Assembly (NCBI GenBank): GCA_946122785.1
Contig: CAMGYJ010000004.1
Location: 19,304,150 to 19,368,149, forward strand
DNA from: Linum tenue
Lineage: Eukaryota; Streptophyta; Magnoliopsida; Malpighiales; Linaceae
Reading direction: 5' to 3'
DNA length: 64,000 nucleotides
Under the pieces are notes generated by a model. It saw nothing but the letters and a program-made list of their open reading frames with translations, did not search any database and had not been told where the DNA came from. Shown here one piece after another: positions 22,371 through 33,720 of the stretch; the first letter of the stretch is position 1; every line of letters begins with the position of its first letter. Made by a program: the position numbers and the translations under genes.

Positions 22371-22791
22371 ATTTCTAACGACCATTAACCTCACAAATGT
22401 GTGTATAACGTATAAAAAAAATCATCGGCCTCAAATTGTGGACGTTAGTATAACTAGTATTTATAACGACTAGTCAGAATTTCTAGTTTACTTACAAAGA
22501 TAAACCGTCAGAAATAAATAAATTTGCCGTTGCAAAAAAAATTCGTCAAATTCATCCGACATGAGTGATTTCATTTGTGACGTCACTTATTTTATTACTA
22601 ACAAATTTATGTCGTAGATAATATTTTTTTTGGGACGACTGGTCAGTATTATTTTATTAGCGACGAGACAATTTCTGACGACGTCCGACGACTGTATGTC
22701 GTTGGAAAAGGTCTTTTCCGACGCAATTCTATTAATTTTGATGAAAAACGTGTCATCGGTAATGACTGTTTTTTTTTTTTTTGTAGTGTTG

Positions 22792-22885
22792 CCTCGGCTA
22801 GCTCTCTCTCCCTTGCTAGGAGTTGGAGAGTTCGGTTTATGTCCTGGTCAAGTGGTAGCAAGGGCGCCGGGTTGCTCCGGGTCAT
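22792..22885 (-). pseudogene. N-terminal segment of gypsy gag, cut off by the CACTA insertion
   Basis: ATG at 22885-22883 begins MTRSNPAPLLPLDQDINRTL and runs into the CACTA target site with RERELAEA. The frame continues correctly into 14233-12039 once the CACTA element and one TTG copy are ignored. It lies about 125 bp downstream of the primer binding site, as expected for gag. Confidence 0.82.
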
Positions 22886-23010
22886 GCACCTCCTACACAC
22901 AATCGGAAAACACCAAGTCTAACACAAGCAAAGAACACACACACTTACTACACTTGAAATTAAAAACTAGAGTAACAACCAACAACTTTTTCAGAATACC
23001 AGACCATAGT

Positions 23011-23028
23011 CCCCGGCAACGGCGCCAA
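23011..23028 (-). other. Primer binding site, Asp-tRNA type
   Basis: The minus strand reads TGGCGCCGTTGCCGGGGA six bases inside the 5' LTR. This is complementary to the 3' end of plant tRNA-Asp and is the site used by Athila-type gypsy elements. Confidence 0.88.
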
Positions 23029-23034
23029 AAACTT

Positions 23035-24518
23035 GACTCGCTCGAAACTACACTACAATTAAACCCCAATTAGAGCTCAAGTTTTTAAACTCTAATCAGG
23101 TGTAGTATAGGGCAAGTATCTATATATCGACCCGGGCCGGTCCGCCTACCCCTACTTCGGTTGTTGAAATCATTATATAGCGATAGAACTTTGGTTTAAA
23201 GGTTTGCCAATTGAAATGAAAGAAAGCAAAAGTAATTTGGTTTAAAAACTCTTTTGTGGGAAACTCACTTGGGTTTCGCTTCCCCCTAAACCGCTACCAT
23301 GCTATGTGGGTTGGAACGAGTGCCTTGGGCACGCTAATCATGAACCGCAAAGGAAAGCGTATGTGGTCGTAGACCACAGTCTCGATTGCTAAACCGAGGT
23401 GAGGATGAAAGGTCATGTCACTCGACCCTATCGGTTTAGACAATCCGTAATCGGCTTACTTCCTCACTCAACTCTAAGGCCAGACGGTTTAACCACGATT
23501 AATCTATTTGTTCAATTCAATATTGAGGTTTGCTCTAACTCAACCTAGTTTAGGTGGCTTGGAAAGCGGAAGGAAAACCAACTCGATTAAGTCTCCCTTC
23601 AAAAGGGGGATTTTCCTCTCTAAACTAGGCTAAGTTGGCAAATTAGATTTCTAGCACCTAAATGCACAAACTTAGGGATGCTAAGCATAATTATGCACAA
23701 ATGCTAAGTACAAAATATGCACAACCCCTAAGTTGCTAAGCACAAGCATGCAAAATCATGGTGAAAAATACATCAAACATTAAATTGAACAATGCCCAAT
23801 ATCAATCATTCAAACCACATTCAAGAAAACTACATGGTAGGGTTTAGGGTTTCACTACACCCAAGTAGGAGGAGGACTACTCCATGGAAGAAGTGGGAAG
23901 AACAAAGGAGAAAGAGGTGGAAACCATCTTTTGGGGATGCCTCCTCTCTTCTTCAACCTTGAGCAGGGGAAATCTTCCCAAAACCTCCTTTGAAACCAAG
24001 CCCTAACCTTTTCTTCTCTCTTGGTTTTGTTTCTCTCACAAAAATGCAGAAGAAGTGTTTCTCTGACAAAAGTGGCTCCCCCCTTCTCTTTCCTTGCAGC
24101 TCAGGTTTTAAACACGAGAAGGGCTGAGTTCACGGCCGTGAACCATCAAACGCGTCCGTGAACTCACGCCTTGTGCCAAAACGCTCCGCATTGATCACGG
24201 CAGTTCACGGGCAACTACTTGTGTTCACGGTCTTAGTGACCGTGAACTCGCCTTGCGTCAGTAACCTTCAAGTTGGCTCTGTACGCCTTGCGCTTCACGG
24301 TCAACTCCACTTCTTCACGGTCTTGCACGACCGTGAACTCCTGTCTTTAGCCGTGAACTTGCGTTTTTTCACCTCTTCTCCCAGTTTCGATCCTTTTCGC
24401 CAATCCTTCGACTATGAGGCTGGTTCCACCTGTTAAATCCTAAAAAGCACTCAAACACGAAGAACCTTGCGTAAAACCAACCTCTAATGAGCGAATTTGG
24501 CACAAACATCTAAGCGAA
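23035..24518 (-). repeat. 5' LTR of the gypsy-like element, outer end truncated
   Basis: It matches 4782-6250 in order. It begins TGACTCGCTCG on the plus strand next to the primer site. Similarity to the other LTR ends at CATCTAAGC near 24516, so the last roughly 35 bp, which would be the TG start of the LTR, are replaced by unrelated A/T-rich sequence. Confidence 0.85.
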
Positions 24519-24675
24519 TGAACCTAATAAATTGTGAAATTAACAAATATATAATCATTAATTCTTAGTAAAATGTGAACGCACCAAATACTAAAGCATC
24601 CATTGATGCATGAGACAAAGCAGAATATGAGATTTTTAAGGATGAAAAATGAAGAATAGAACGTATGGGTTTGAA

Positions 24676-25082
24676 CAGTGGCGGAGGCAGGATTTCAAAC
24701 TACCCCTGTCCTTTATTCAGAACATATATAATATTTTATAAATATAATTAAAATTAATAATATCTAAATAATTTATTCACGGAAAAAAAGACTAATACAA
24801 TTATTGTTTCATAAATAATCAGGACGAGTTCTCATATTATGAAAGAAATTCATTGTTTACACCATAATATCGTGATAATACCTAACGAGCTGTTGTGAAA
24901 TGATAGTGTCATGAATGAAACCAATAATTTAATTATTTTTTGTGAATTAATGAACAAGTAATGAGTTATGTTGTAATGTTAAAATATCATTATATTACTT
25001 GTAAGTGTTTAATTCGATCTGTACAAATATATGTGGGGTTATTTTTTTCCCTCCTCAAAAGTTACCCCTGCCTCCGCCAATG
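24676..25082. mobile_element. hAT-type MITE, 407 bp
   Basis: The left end is CAGTGGCGGAGGCAGG and the right end on the minus strand is CATTGGCGGAGGCAGG. The 8-bp duplication GGTTTGAA is perfect (24668-24675 and 25083-25090). The interior is A/T-rich with no ORF. Confidence 0.92.
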
Positions 25083-25090
25083 GGTTTGAA

Positions 25091-26200
25091 AGAGCGGAGG
25101 GCGAATTGCACGAAATAAATTATGATTTGGTTTGGATGGTTATGTAAGCTCTTTAATTTTTTAAATTACTCTTCCTATTATTAATAATTTACAATATGAT
25201 CTCTATATTTTTATATACATAAAAAATACTCTTGATGAACGAATACGAGTATGGGTATAGGAGGTGGGAGTTTAAAACTAGACTTGGTCCATCACTATCA
25301 AATTCTTTACAAGTTCTATCCATATTCCATCAATGCGAGAATTTCCTACGTTTCGCGAGTTCAATTGTCATCCCTAACTTTATGCTCTCTAACTATACAT
25401 TTCACTAGTTTTCATCAACTTATTGCTGGGTGCTTTGTTGTCACTTTGATACAATTACTTGTTTTGTTTGTATTTTCAATCCATATCTAATTATATTAGA
25501 CAATATAATAACAAATAGTAATTCAAAAATCTTTTTTCATCTCCCGTTGCTAAAGTCGATAGTCGGCATGTTGTGGCTAAAAGATAGGGTAATGTCTATT
25601 TTTTATCCAAACCTTTTCAGATTCTTTTATATTATCCAAACCTATTAAAATTTTATTAATTAGTCAAATCTTTCATAATTCATCAAAATATTAACAATTT
25701 TTATGTTATCGTTAATAATTTTTTTTAACTATTTTCTTAGTTAAAATAATAAAATTTTAGAATCTTGACTTCATGTGTCTCTTCCAAGTCAGTATCATAT
25801 TGACAAGTAAATATTACTAACAAAATTGTTAACGGTAAGTTAACATTTGGCTAACTCTTAGTATTTCGATAAGTTTAGATAATATAAAAAAATTTGAAAA
25901 AGATTTAGATAAAATAATATTGCTGTGATATGCAGTCGGGTCCAAAAATAATCTAATGTATATTAACTGGGCCTTATTCCGAAGACACTGTTTTGGGCCG
26001 ACCATTTTTATTCCTCAGTTGAAGAGCCCACTGGCTACGTAAAATTAGGATGTGATGACCCAGGCCCTAATCACAAAAAGAAGACCAAAGATTGGTCTTG
26101 TCAGTCGTCATCTCACCGGCTCGCTCACCCCGACCTGACCAAAAAGGCAAACACCCACCCAGCTGCTTTTGTACTTTCATAATCAGGCAGCCGATCGATC
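25091..26200. other. Intergenic DNA and promoter side of the C3HC zinc-finger gene
   Basis: A/T-rich sequence without a recognisable gene. A segment near 25590-25925 (TTTTATCCAAACCTTTTCAG and a complementary-looking stretch) may be an old MITE. The last 150 bp are C-rich and are the likely 5' leader of the gene at 26244. Confidence 0.5.
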
Positions 26201-26243
26201 TCGAAGCGCCGCGGAGAGACGGCGGAAGAAGACTATTGAGAAA

Positions 26244-29200
26244 ATGGCAGAGGATCCTGAGAAGAAGTTCCACTCCATCATGGACAAGCTCTTTAGTTCC
26301 CCCAACTCTTCTTCTCTTAGGTAATCCCCCAATGCCTTTCTCTCTGTTTGGTTCCTGTGGAGAAAATGCCGGAAAAAGTAATTCTGCTGATGGTTTCCAT
26401 CGTAGAAATTTAGCTGCTCTTCCTTTGTGTTTGCAACTTTTTGTCAATGAATACTGAAATCTGGATGGATGTTGCGTAGGCTCGGCTGATTATGGAAATT
26501 TTGGTGTTCTTTTATTATTATCTGCGATAGTCTCCGCATCTTGGAGTTTGAATTTGTCGCTGTACTGTTTGCTTGTTTAATGTAATTTTGTTGTTCCTGC
26601 TTGGTAGTTCGTCCGCGGGAGAATCGTCAAGAGGGAAGAAGCGGCCAAATCCCGAGTCTGCACTAGCCTTAGTGGAGCCAAGAGCGATGGGGGATATTCT
26701 CGATGTTCCTCAGCGCTCTGTAGTAGCTCAGAGCAATGTTCCGTTGTGTAGACCGTGGGACAGAGGTGACTTGATGAAGAGGCTGGCTACTTTTAAATCC
26801 ATGACCTGGTTCGGCAAGCCAAAGGTCTGATACTGTCTTCCTGCTTAACGTAGTGGTTTCCATCTTGTAGTTCTAGACTTGTGCTTCTGCTTACAGTCGT
26901 GCATTATCTTTTCGGCATCATGTATGGAGTGAACGAGGTACTTGTGAGGTTAACTCATACGAAGATGGTAAAATTGTTTGTGTATGGTGAAGTGCTGAAG
27001 GCAGTTTTGTTACTGTTTGTGTTCATACTGTATTTCCTTGCAATTTTCCAGGTAGAGCGAGGGTGTTTGGATTGATGCCCTATTCCGGGATATAGGTTAT
27101 GGAGGGTTGTGTCTTTTGATGATCATAATGCTGTTTTGGAGGAATGACTTAGTTAAGTAGGAAGGCCTCCATATCGCTTTGTCCCATCTCCAATTCATTA
27201 CCGTATTAGATGAAATCATTTATTCATGTTGGAATTCTGTCATTTATGGATTTGTGGATCTGATGTCTTCCATAAATATTAGGCTGTAAATGCTGTAAGC
27301 TGTGCAAGGAGGGGGTGGATCAATGTGGACGCAGATATCATCGCATGTGAAGCATGTGGTGCACGTCTCCTTTTCTCAACTCCATCATCTTGGCCACAGC
27401 AGCAAGGCAAGCAATATCCCTATGCTGATGAGTGTATCTATTGAATTGCTTGCTAAAGGTGTATCTCTGCTGAAATCTATTTTTTTGCTTCTTCTTTCTT
27501 CCAGTTGAGAAAGCAGCTTTGGTATTTAGCTTAAAGCTGGATAGTGGACACAAGTTACTGTGTCCATGGGCTGACAACACATGTGATGAAAGATTGGCAG
27601 AGTTTCCTCCCACCCCATTTCCAGTGCTAGTTGATCAATTTGAAGAGCGCTCCTCAAAACTTTTGCAACTCTTGGCACTTCCTGTAGTTTCATCTTCAGC
27701 CATCGAATACATGAGAAGTCCGCAGCTGGAAGAATTTCTTAGTCAGTCTCCAAATCTCAACCTCTGGAATGAATCTGCCAGCATATCCGAAATAGAGTTC
27801 TTGGGAAATGAGAAAGAAGCTGAGAGTGCAAAGCTGTATTATCAGGTTCATACTTTCTCACTTTTATGAGATATTATTGCTACATCGTCATGCGAGCTTG
27901 TCTTTAGAATTATTTTCATATAAAATCATTTACTACTTAAAGACTCGTGTGAGTCTTCCTATTGTTGCAGAGGATTATAATGAAGCATACTTTTTTTAAC
28001 TATCTTTTCTCAGAATCTGTCTTCATGTTCAACACTGATTTTGACCTTTGACAGGCACAACTGTTAATTAGTCTGTGTGGCTGGGAACCACATTTACTAC
28101 CTTATGTTGTTGATTGCGTTGAAAAACCAAAGGGGTCTGAAATTTTGAAGTCATCCCTTACTGATTCTACAAGACATAGTTCAAGCAATGTCCGTTCAGC
28201 CGCTACTGGACAAAAAGAGGTTAGTGAGGAAGGTAGGAGCAATGTTGCATCATCTGTTGATCCTAATTCCATCGTTTTGAATTGCGGGCTTTGTGGAGCT
28301 AGTGTGGGATTGTGGACGTATTCTACCGTTCCAAGGCCTCTGGAGTTGTTTAGGGTGGCTGGAGTAGTAGAAGTAAATAGCAAGAGTGGCGGGCAAGAAC
28401 TAGAAAACACAGATCCTGTTAACAAAGTTGGAGTTGTAACTTCTTCCTCAAACAGTTTTCTGTCTCCCCCCACGAGTATGAAGTTCACTATTGCTGGGGG
28501 TCCTCCTCCAACAAAACAGAACTTCAAAGCAACAGTATCACTGCCTGTTATTGGGAGGAATTTGAGGGCCAGGCTGTCATATGACAAGGATTTTGGAGAC
28601 CATTCAAATGGAAGCCAGTTGGATTCTGCATCTCAGTCTCAAAAATTATTTTCTTCGAACATGCCTATGGATCACACTGAAGATAAGGCAGGTGATAACC
28701 TATCTCAATCTGAAACACTGGATTCGTCAAAGGGCAAAGAACATGATGAAAGGCAGGGTAGTGCTGCTAACACTGAGCACTCGTCTGTGTTCAACTCTGG
28801 AGGTTGTAAAACTCCTGAAAATGATAATGCTCAGCCATTGTTGGAAGCAAGCACAAGTGTTGCCCCAAATATACAGTCAAACCAATCTGAAAGTTCTAGT
28901 ATTAAAAGCAGTTTGATCTCTATTAGAAAAAGCAACGGTGGCATTGAAGGCTCACATAATCAAGGAAACGGAGAAGTTGTGGTGTCTGGTACTGGTAACC
29001 AATAATTGCTTTTGTTGTGTCTTCTCTTTTTTGTTCTTTGAGTAGCTGGTTAGTTATCGTTGATCCACTTTTGGCATTATGATTCACAAGGGTTTTATTT
29101 GCTTAAGATTATGAACTACTCTTGATTTTACTGGTTGTTTATATTTTGTTTAGACAGTCATACACACTTGCATGTCTGATTCTGAACGTATACAAGTTTA

Positions 29201-31406
29201 AAATAATCACCCTTCCGATTTGGTGCAGGAAAGGAATTCAAGGAAGTTGCATCGGATAGAAGTGTGGATTTTGATCCCATCAGACAGCACAGGCACTTTT
29301 GTCCGTGGATTGTACCGACCAACAGTGGAGCAGCAGGTTGGCAGCAAACTCTGACTGCTTTGCATCGCCAGAATGATCCATCTAATTCATCACCCAAAAC
29401 TCCTCCTTCAGCTTCTTCCATTATCAAGGTAGGAGAAATCTCTTAGTCTGTTCTCAAAATAGTTAATGGATGGATCGGTTGATTAAGTTAGGTTTGTAGC
29501 TATCGAAATAGTCCAGACTTTGTCACATTGCTTGTATTAGGAAACAATACTGGCCTAAGTTATCATCATCATACCAATATTATATAGAGGTTCTTGTTAG
29601 AATATCTTTCATTTACAATTTCCAGCGCTATGAGAAATTGTAGGAAGGATAATTTTGTCATATTAAAAGTAAAAAAAAAAATTGATGAATAAATGTAAGA
29701 CAAAAAATCCGCCAGCATCCCCTAATCCTAACATAAATAAAACTCCGTCGAGATTAGTTTATGTTTCTAGGAATGACAATGACACTTCTTACATTTTAAT
29801 ATTATTAATTAATGGAATTTATTTTTAAAAATTATTAGCAGAATATACTTTTAGTAAGGACACTTCTTTCATTTATGGGTTTATGCAACATATTAAGATG
29901 TTTACGAGAGTTTGTAAATTTAATTTACATAATAAATTGTTAAAATCAATGATTGTGAAATAGTACCAGAAGTTATACTGGAAATGTTTGTAGTAGGATA
30001 GTTGTATTAAAACCATAATTGAACCGTGGTTCAACCACTTTGTACTGCCAAAACCACCTATAATTTGGGATCCGATATTTCTGGTCCGACCTTCGAGTAT
30101 AGTCGACTTTCTAAAACATTGGTTTAAAGTAATCAACCTTTTATTCAGGAGGTACAACTTTTCATATGCTCACGATATGTCATTTTCGCAAATGTTGGTG
30201 ATCCTCTCATCTTGATCGGAATATCTATCTCTTAATATAATGGTAAAAGAGATATATTATTACTTTATTAGTGCATCTATTAGCTAATAAATTAATATTT
30301 GTTAATTAATGGACAACAAAATTCACAAATGAAAACCCTTCTCATTTGTTGCTACCTTGCTGTTGATGAATCTACAAATTTTGGAACTATTGACTTCGAG
30401 TCAAGTGAAAATCAAGTAATTTGAATATATTTATAATGTATTTTTGTGTGTGTAATAAGTGAGGAGTTTCAAAAATAGAATGGTTTACAATCTTATTATT
30501 TTTGCAATAAAAAGTGATGCATATGCACCATATCCTCTAACGAGAGTCACAGCTGAAACCCAACTACCAATCAATACCAAAACATTGCAAGAGCTCAATG
30601 AATTTGAACGAGGAATATAAAGGAGGTACATATAAGTTGCAATCTAAAGACTCATTAACAATCAAATGCTAACTCTTTTCTGCAGCCCGCCGTGTTAGAG
30701 TTCCCCTTCTACAAAAAGTTAAAAACAAAATTTCCATAACCTCCATTTGGCTAGCATTTTATAGTTTATATACGATAGCCATGAATGTATTATTGATTGC
30801 TGATAAAGTTTGGTGCTGTGTTAATAAAAAAAGTTATAGGTGCGTTGCCATATGTACAAAGTTTTATACGCTATTCTAAATTATTATAATATTTAGAATT
30901 TTGATATCAATAATAAAATTTGAGAAACATATAATTTAAAAATAAAAATAAAACAATAAATTATCAGTTTAATTTCTTAAAATACGTGTAATAAATATGT
31001 TATATATGTCCGACCACGCGACATACCATCTTACAGGTATTACTTTTGGTTTTAAAATTGCATGGTTTAATTAAAGTTGTAAGTCTCAATTCAAGTAGAG
31101 AAAATGTATTATGATGAAGACAACTCTATTAAGCAGAACTATTACTCAATTCAATAAGATTGTTGATAAATATGTTCATCTTAGCCATTTGCCCATTTCA
31201 AATTTTTTTTTTGTTTCTGTTTGTCCATTACTGTTATCATATTGCAACCGGCCAACGGGCCGGGGTACAATCTAGTATTCTTCTATACGGATTCCCTTAT
31301 TTGACTTTTGGTTGTTGATCAGGTTGACGATCCCATAACTTCAGTTCGAAGGCTTTTCTGGTCTCCGTCAGCCAAAAGGCCAAAGCTCGCTCCTGGATCA
31401 AGCTGA
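26244..31406 (+). CDS. C3HC zinc-finger protein, NIPA/ZC3HC1 family (IAP-like in plants)
   Basis: Seven exons join in phase: 26244-26320, 26608-26824, 27283-27406, 27505-27845, 28055-28994, 29229-29428 and 31323-31406, giving 660 residues. The first C3HC/BIR-like module has CEACGARLLFSTPSSWP and SLKLDSGHKLLCPWADNTC. The second has CGLCGASVGLWTY and, after a Ser/Asn-rich low-complexity stretch, RQHRHFCPWIVP. The C-terminus is basic (FWSPSAKRPKLAPGSS). The order matches human NIPA and the plant IAP-like/MEM1 proteins, which are nuclear; in Arabidopsis a member affects DNA methylation (family knowledge). Exon 3 ends CAAG and the intron begins GCAAGC, a GC-AG intron. The end of exon 5 is ambiguous between 28988 and 28994 (two in-phase GT donors). 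Intron 6 is 1.9 kb and contains a probable Helitron. Confidence 0.92.
30224..31275 (+). mobile_element. Probable non-autonomous Helitron in intron 6
   Basis: The start TCTATCTCTTAATATAATGG lies after an A. The 3' end is a CCGGCCAACGGGCCGG hairpin, about 9 further bases, then CTAG followed by T, as Helitrons insert between A and T. It is 1052 bp with no helicase or Rep gene. The 3' end is the stronger half of the evidence; the start is inferred. Confidence 0.6.
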
Positions 31407-32159
31407 AGCATCATTTCATTTGCAGTGAATTGATTTTGCCAGGTGCGAACATTAAGTCTTGATCTTGAGATTAAGAATGCTGTGAATATACAATCTTGGA
31501 TGAACCAGTCGGTACATTTGCCATGACCATTCACTAGTGTTCTAGTGGAGAATATCCTATTACTAAATACAGTATCTGCTTTTCTTGTTTACTTCTTCTG
31601 TAAAGTAAGAACGATACCAGCTTCTTGCAACAACAAAGATCTCCCAAGTCCGTTCCATAAGTAAAACAGCAAAAAGAATGAATGAACTTGGAGGGTTTAC
31701 CACCAGAAGAACTTTTTTTTTTATCCCATCAAACCACAGTTTGTGACAATCACCTTTGAATATGGCCTGTTAAACCCCTCTCTGCATCCACAGCCCTCTT
31801 GTACCCTATGTCCTATCAGCTTTGCCACTCTGCTCACAGAACAGTCATAGCATTATTCTTTCTGTTTATGCAACAATAAATGGTGCATGAATGAACTTCG
31901 TACTGCAGAAAACATGGGTTTTTTTGTTGTCCAGTGGAATTTAATCTTCTCTACTATGTTATGGTTCAACTCTGTATACTAATGCCTATGACGAATATAT
32001 CTTGGCATATATAGTTGATTCAATCATTGAGATTTCTGTTTCATTTCCACGTCGTCTTTTTCTTCCTTTTGGGAGTATATATAGAATAAATAACCAGCTA
32101 GCTGTCATGTCTCACCTGAAGTAAGGAGAGTTAATATTCTCCTGCAGAGTCTTCACTTG
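31407..32159. other. 3' untranslated region and spacer after the C3HC gene
   Basis: No protein is recognised. The first few hundred bases are probably 3' UTR. The rest separates the gene from the convergent cyclophilin pseudogene. Confidence 0.5.
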
Positions 32160-32985
32160 TCCAATCTTCTCTACAACCCCATCCCTTGTAACACTCTCTC
32201 AATAACCAAGGCTGCAGCGTCAAGCTCGGGTGAATCCTTAGTCGCAATCACAATCTCCGTACCATTCAGATCACTCCCAACTTCTTCCTCATCGATCTCC
32301 AGCTCCCATTTCTTTGCCACCAACTTCAGCTTCGGTGGTGGCTTTAACTGATCCCTAACAATAACCCCTACACTCCTGGCCAAGTTTTTGGTTCCAGCAG
32401 GGCATCTCTATTCTCTCGTTCTGGTGCCTCCCATTCATCCAATAGGGTTTCCGCACCCAAGTCGCTCCCTGTACTATTCCTCGCCAGCTCGGCGTCCACG
32501 CCGTAGGATCTTACCCCCACCATGTTGCACGTAGTTCGATGTGATTTTGACGAATTCTTTCTCTGTAGGTGATGCCAGCTTGCCCACCCACCAGTTTACT
32601 AGACCTGGAAGCGCCAACCGGGACAACATCATCTTACAGACCAATGACGAGTCGACCTGTTGGCTTCCCATCAATGGATATATCAAGAAATTCCCGCCAT
32701 GTAGGTTCTTTGCTGCTGCTGCACAATTGTTCACCACTCCTGCCTTCTTGACGCTATCTTCATATCTCGCTTTAGGGGCCAGCAGAAGCAGCAGCGAGGT
32801 ATTGCTGAAAAGTGAAAACTGCGAGGTCTCTGCGTGAGAACTGATTTTGGGGATTCTCTCAGAAGCGGTAGTGATGGAGAAGCAGGGGGATATGTGTAGT
32901 CGGCGCAGACGACCGTGTGGGGAGCAGGATGATTATGATGGTGGAGTCGAATGTTGGATTGGGAGATTCTGGAGTCATGTAACAT
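32160..32985 (-). pseudogene. CYP26-2: Cyclophilin pseudogene, CYP26-2-like (chloroplast-type)
   Basis: Minus-strand pieces in order: a possible transit-peptide region rich in Ser/His/Pro (32985-32780), ARYEDSVKKAG, then KEPTWREFLDISIDGKPTGR and LVIGL followed by a TAA where LYDD is expected, DDVVPVGASR, KLVGGQAGITYRE, a frameshift to EFVKITSNYVQHGG, another to YGVDAELARNSTGSDLG, and finally RSVGVIVRDQL with VAKKWELEIDEEE and ELDAAALVIERVLQGMGL. This is the order of thylakoid-lumen-type cyclophilin CYP26-2. There is at least one internal stop and several shifts, and no introns are evident, so it may be a processed copy; no A-tail is visible. Confidence 0.78.
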
Positions 32986-33317
32986 TTCTATTTATGAGTA
33001 TTTATAGCTTCAGGTTCTGAGTCCTGGGAGTGTGTCTGTGAGCAAAGGGCAGTGCTATGATTCACAAGAGATAAGGAAAGGGAAAGAAGCTAGTGGGCCA
33101 TTAGATCGTATTGTTGTTTGTTTGTATTTCCTTTGCCGAGGTTGGTCCAATTTCGCGGATGATTGTTTGTATCAACTAAAGCATTTACTTATGTTAATGA
33201 GGGGTGTACATCGGTCAATTCGGATTAGTATCGGATTGTGCCTCGTGATTGAAGTTCTTGCAAGCTCTACATCGCATCTCAAGTATATTGCAACCGAGTA
33301 CAAGATGGGATAATGGC

Positions 33318-33383
33318 GTAGGGTATGATGATTGATAACTAATATAATCTGTAGGGTATGATGATTGATAACTAATATAATCT
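33318..33383. repeat. 33-bp exact tandem duplication
   Basis: Two adjacent identical units start GTAGGGTATGATGATTGATA and end ATAATCT, at 33318-33350 and 33351-33383. The perfect match points to a recent slip or duplication. Confidence 0.88.
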
Positions 33384-33589
33384 ATACGAGTATCGTGTAT
33401 TGACGAATCCATACATACTCATTGATGATTCATAGCAGAAACCTGTAACTCGGCTTAATACAATTTTTTATTTATCATAAGAAAATCACCATTAATGTTT
33501 TTTATTTAGCAGAAACCTATAACTTAGAATCAAGTAACATAGTTGTGAACAAAAACAATTTATTATTTTTAATGTAAGAGGCAAGCAAA

Positions 33590-33720
33590 TAAGATTTTTA
33601 ACTTTAATTGAATAAATTATGACTGATATTTCGAGCTTCAAGTTTCTAGCTAACAAACAAGAGAAACACTAGTACACATTTACTAGTCCTGACCTATATT
33701 AGTAGCTAAACAAAATTGTG
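33590..33720 (-). other. Orphan copy of the SAUR 3' flank
   Basis: ATATTTCGAGCTTCAAGTTT, then CTAGTACACATTTAC and CCTATATTAGTAGCTAAAC repeat, with changes, the sequence just downstream of the SAUR genes (35400-35500 and 61440-61535). No SAUR coding sequence follows. The foldback element begins where the copy would continue, and after it TGTTGTTAAAA resumes the flank at 35046. It looks like the remains of a third SAUR unit. Confidence 0.7.

Larger units (their letters stand above)
14234..22788 (-). mobile_element. CACTA (En/Spm) transposon, degenerate, with internal insertions
   Basis: The left end is CACTACAAAAAAGG and the right end is a T run followed by GTAGTG, so both termini read CACTACAAAAAA inward. 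The 3-bp target duplication is TTG (14231-14233 and 22789-22791). Both ends have the short subterminal repeats typical of the family. A minus-strand TNP2/DUF4216-type fragment remains at 15140-16260. The element sits in the first 40 codons of the gypsy gag gene. Its interior holds a MULE MITE and two Pack-MULE-like elements, which together make up over half of its length. Confidence 0.92.
4782..24518 (-). mobile_element. Ty3/gypsy-like (Athila-type primer site) LTR retrotransposon with gag-protease only, carrying nested insertions
   Basis: The element lies on the minus strand: 5' LTR 24518-23035, PBS 23028-23011, gag-protease 22885-8489, polypurine tract 6296-6286, 3' LTR 6285-4782. Removing the hAT (8662-12038) and CACTA (14234-22788) insertions leaves about 7.8 kb. 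I see no reverse transcriptase, RNase H or integrase between the protease end and the 3' LTR, so it looks non-autonomous, comparable to the published TR-GAG class. The two LTRs differ by scattered substitutions and an indel of about 25 bp near 5095/23345, so the insertion is not young. The outer end of the 5' LTR is missing, so the right target duplication cannot be checked. Confidence 0.85.

Noticed and set aside
23011..23028. tRNA-Asp gene remnant
   Set aside because: Only the 18 bases complementary to the tRNA 3' end are present, at the exact LTR primer position; no cloverleaf is encoded.
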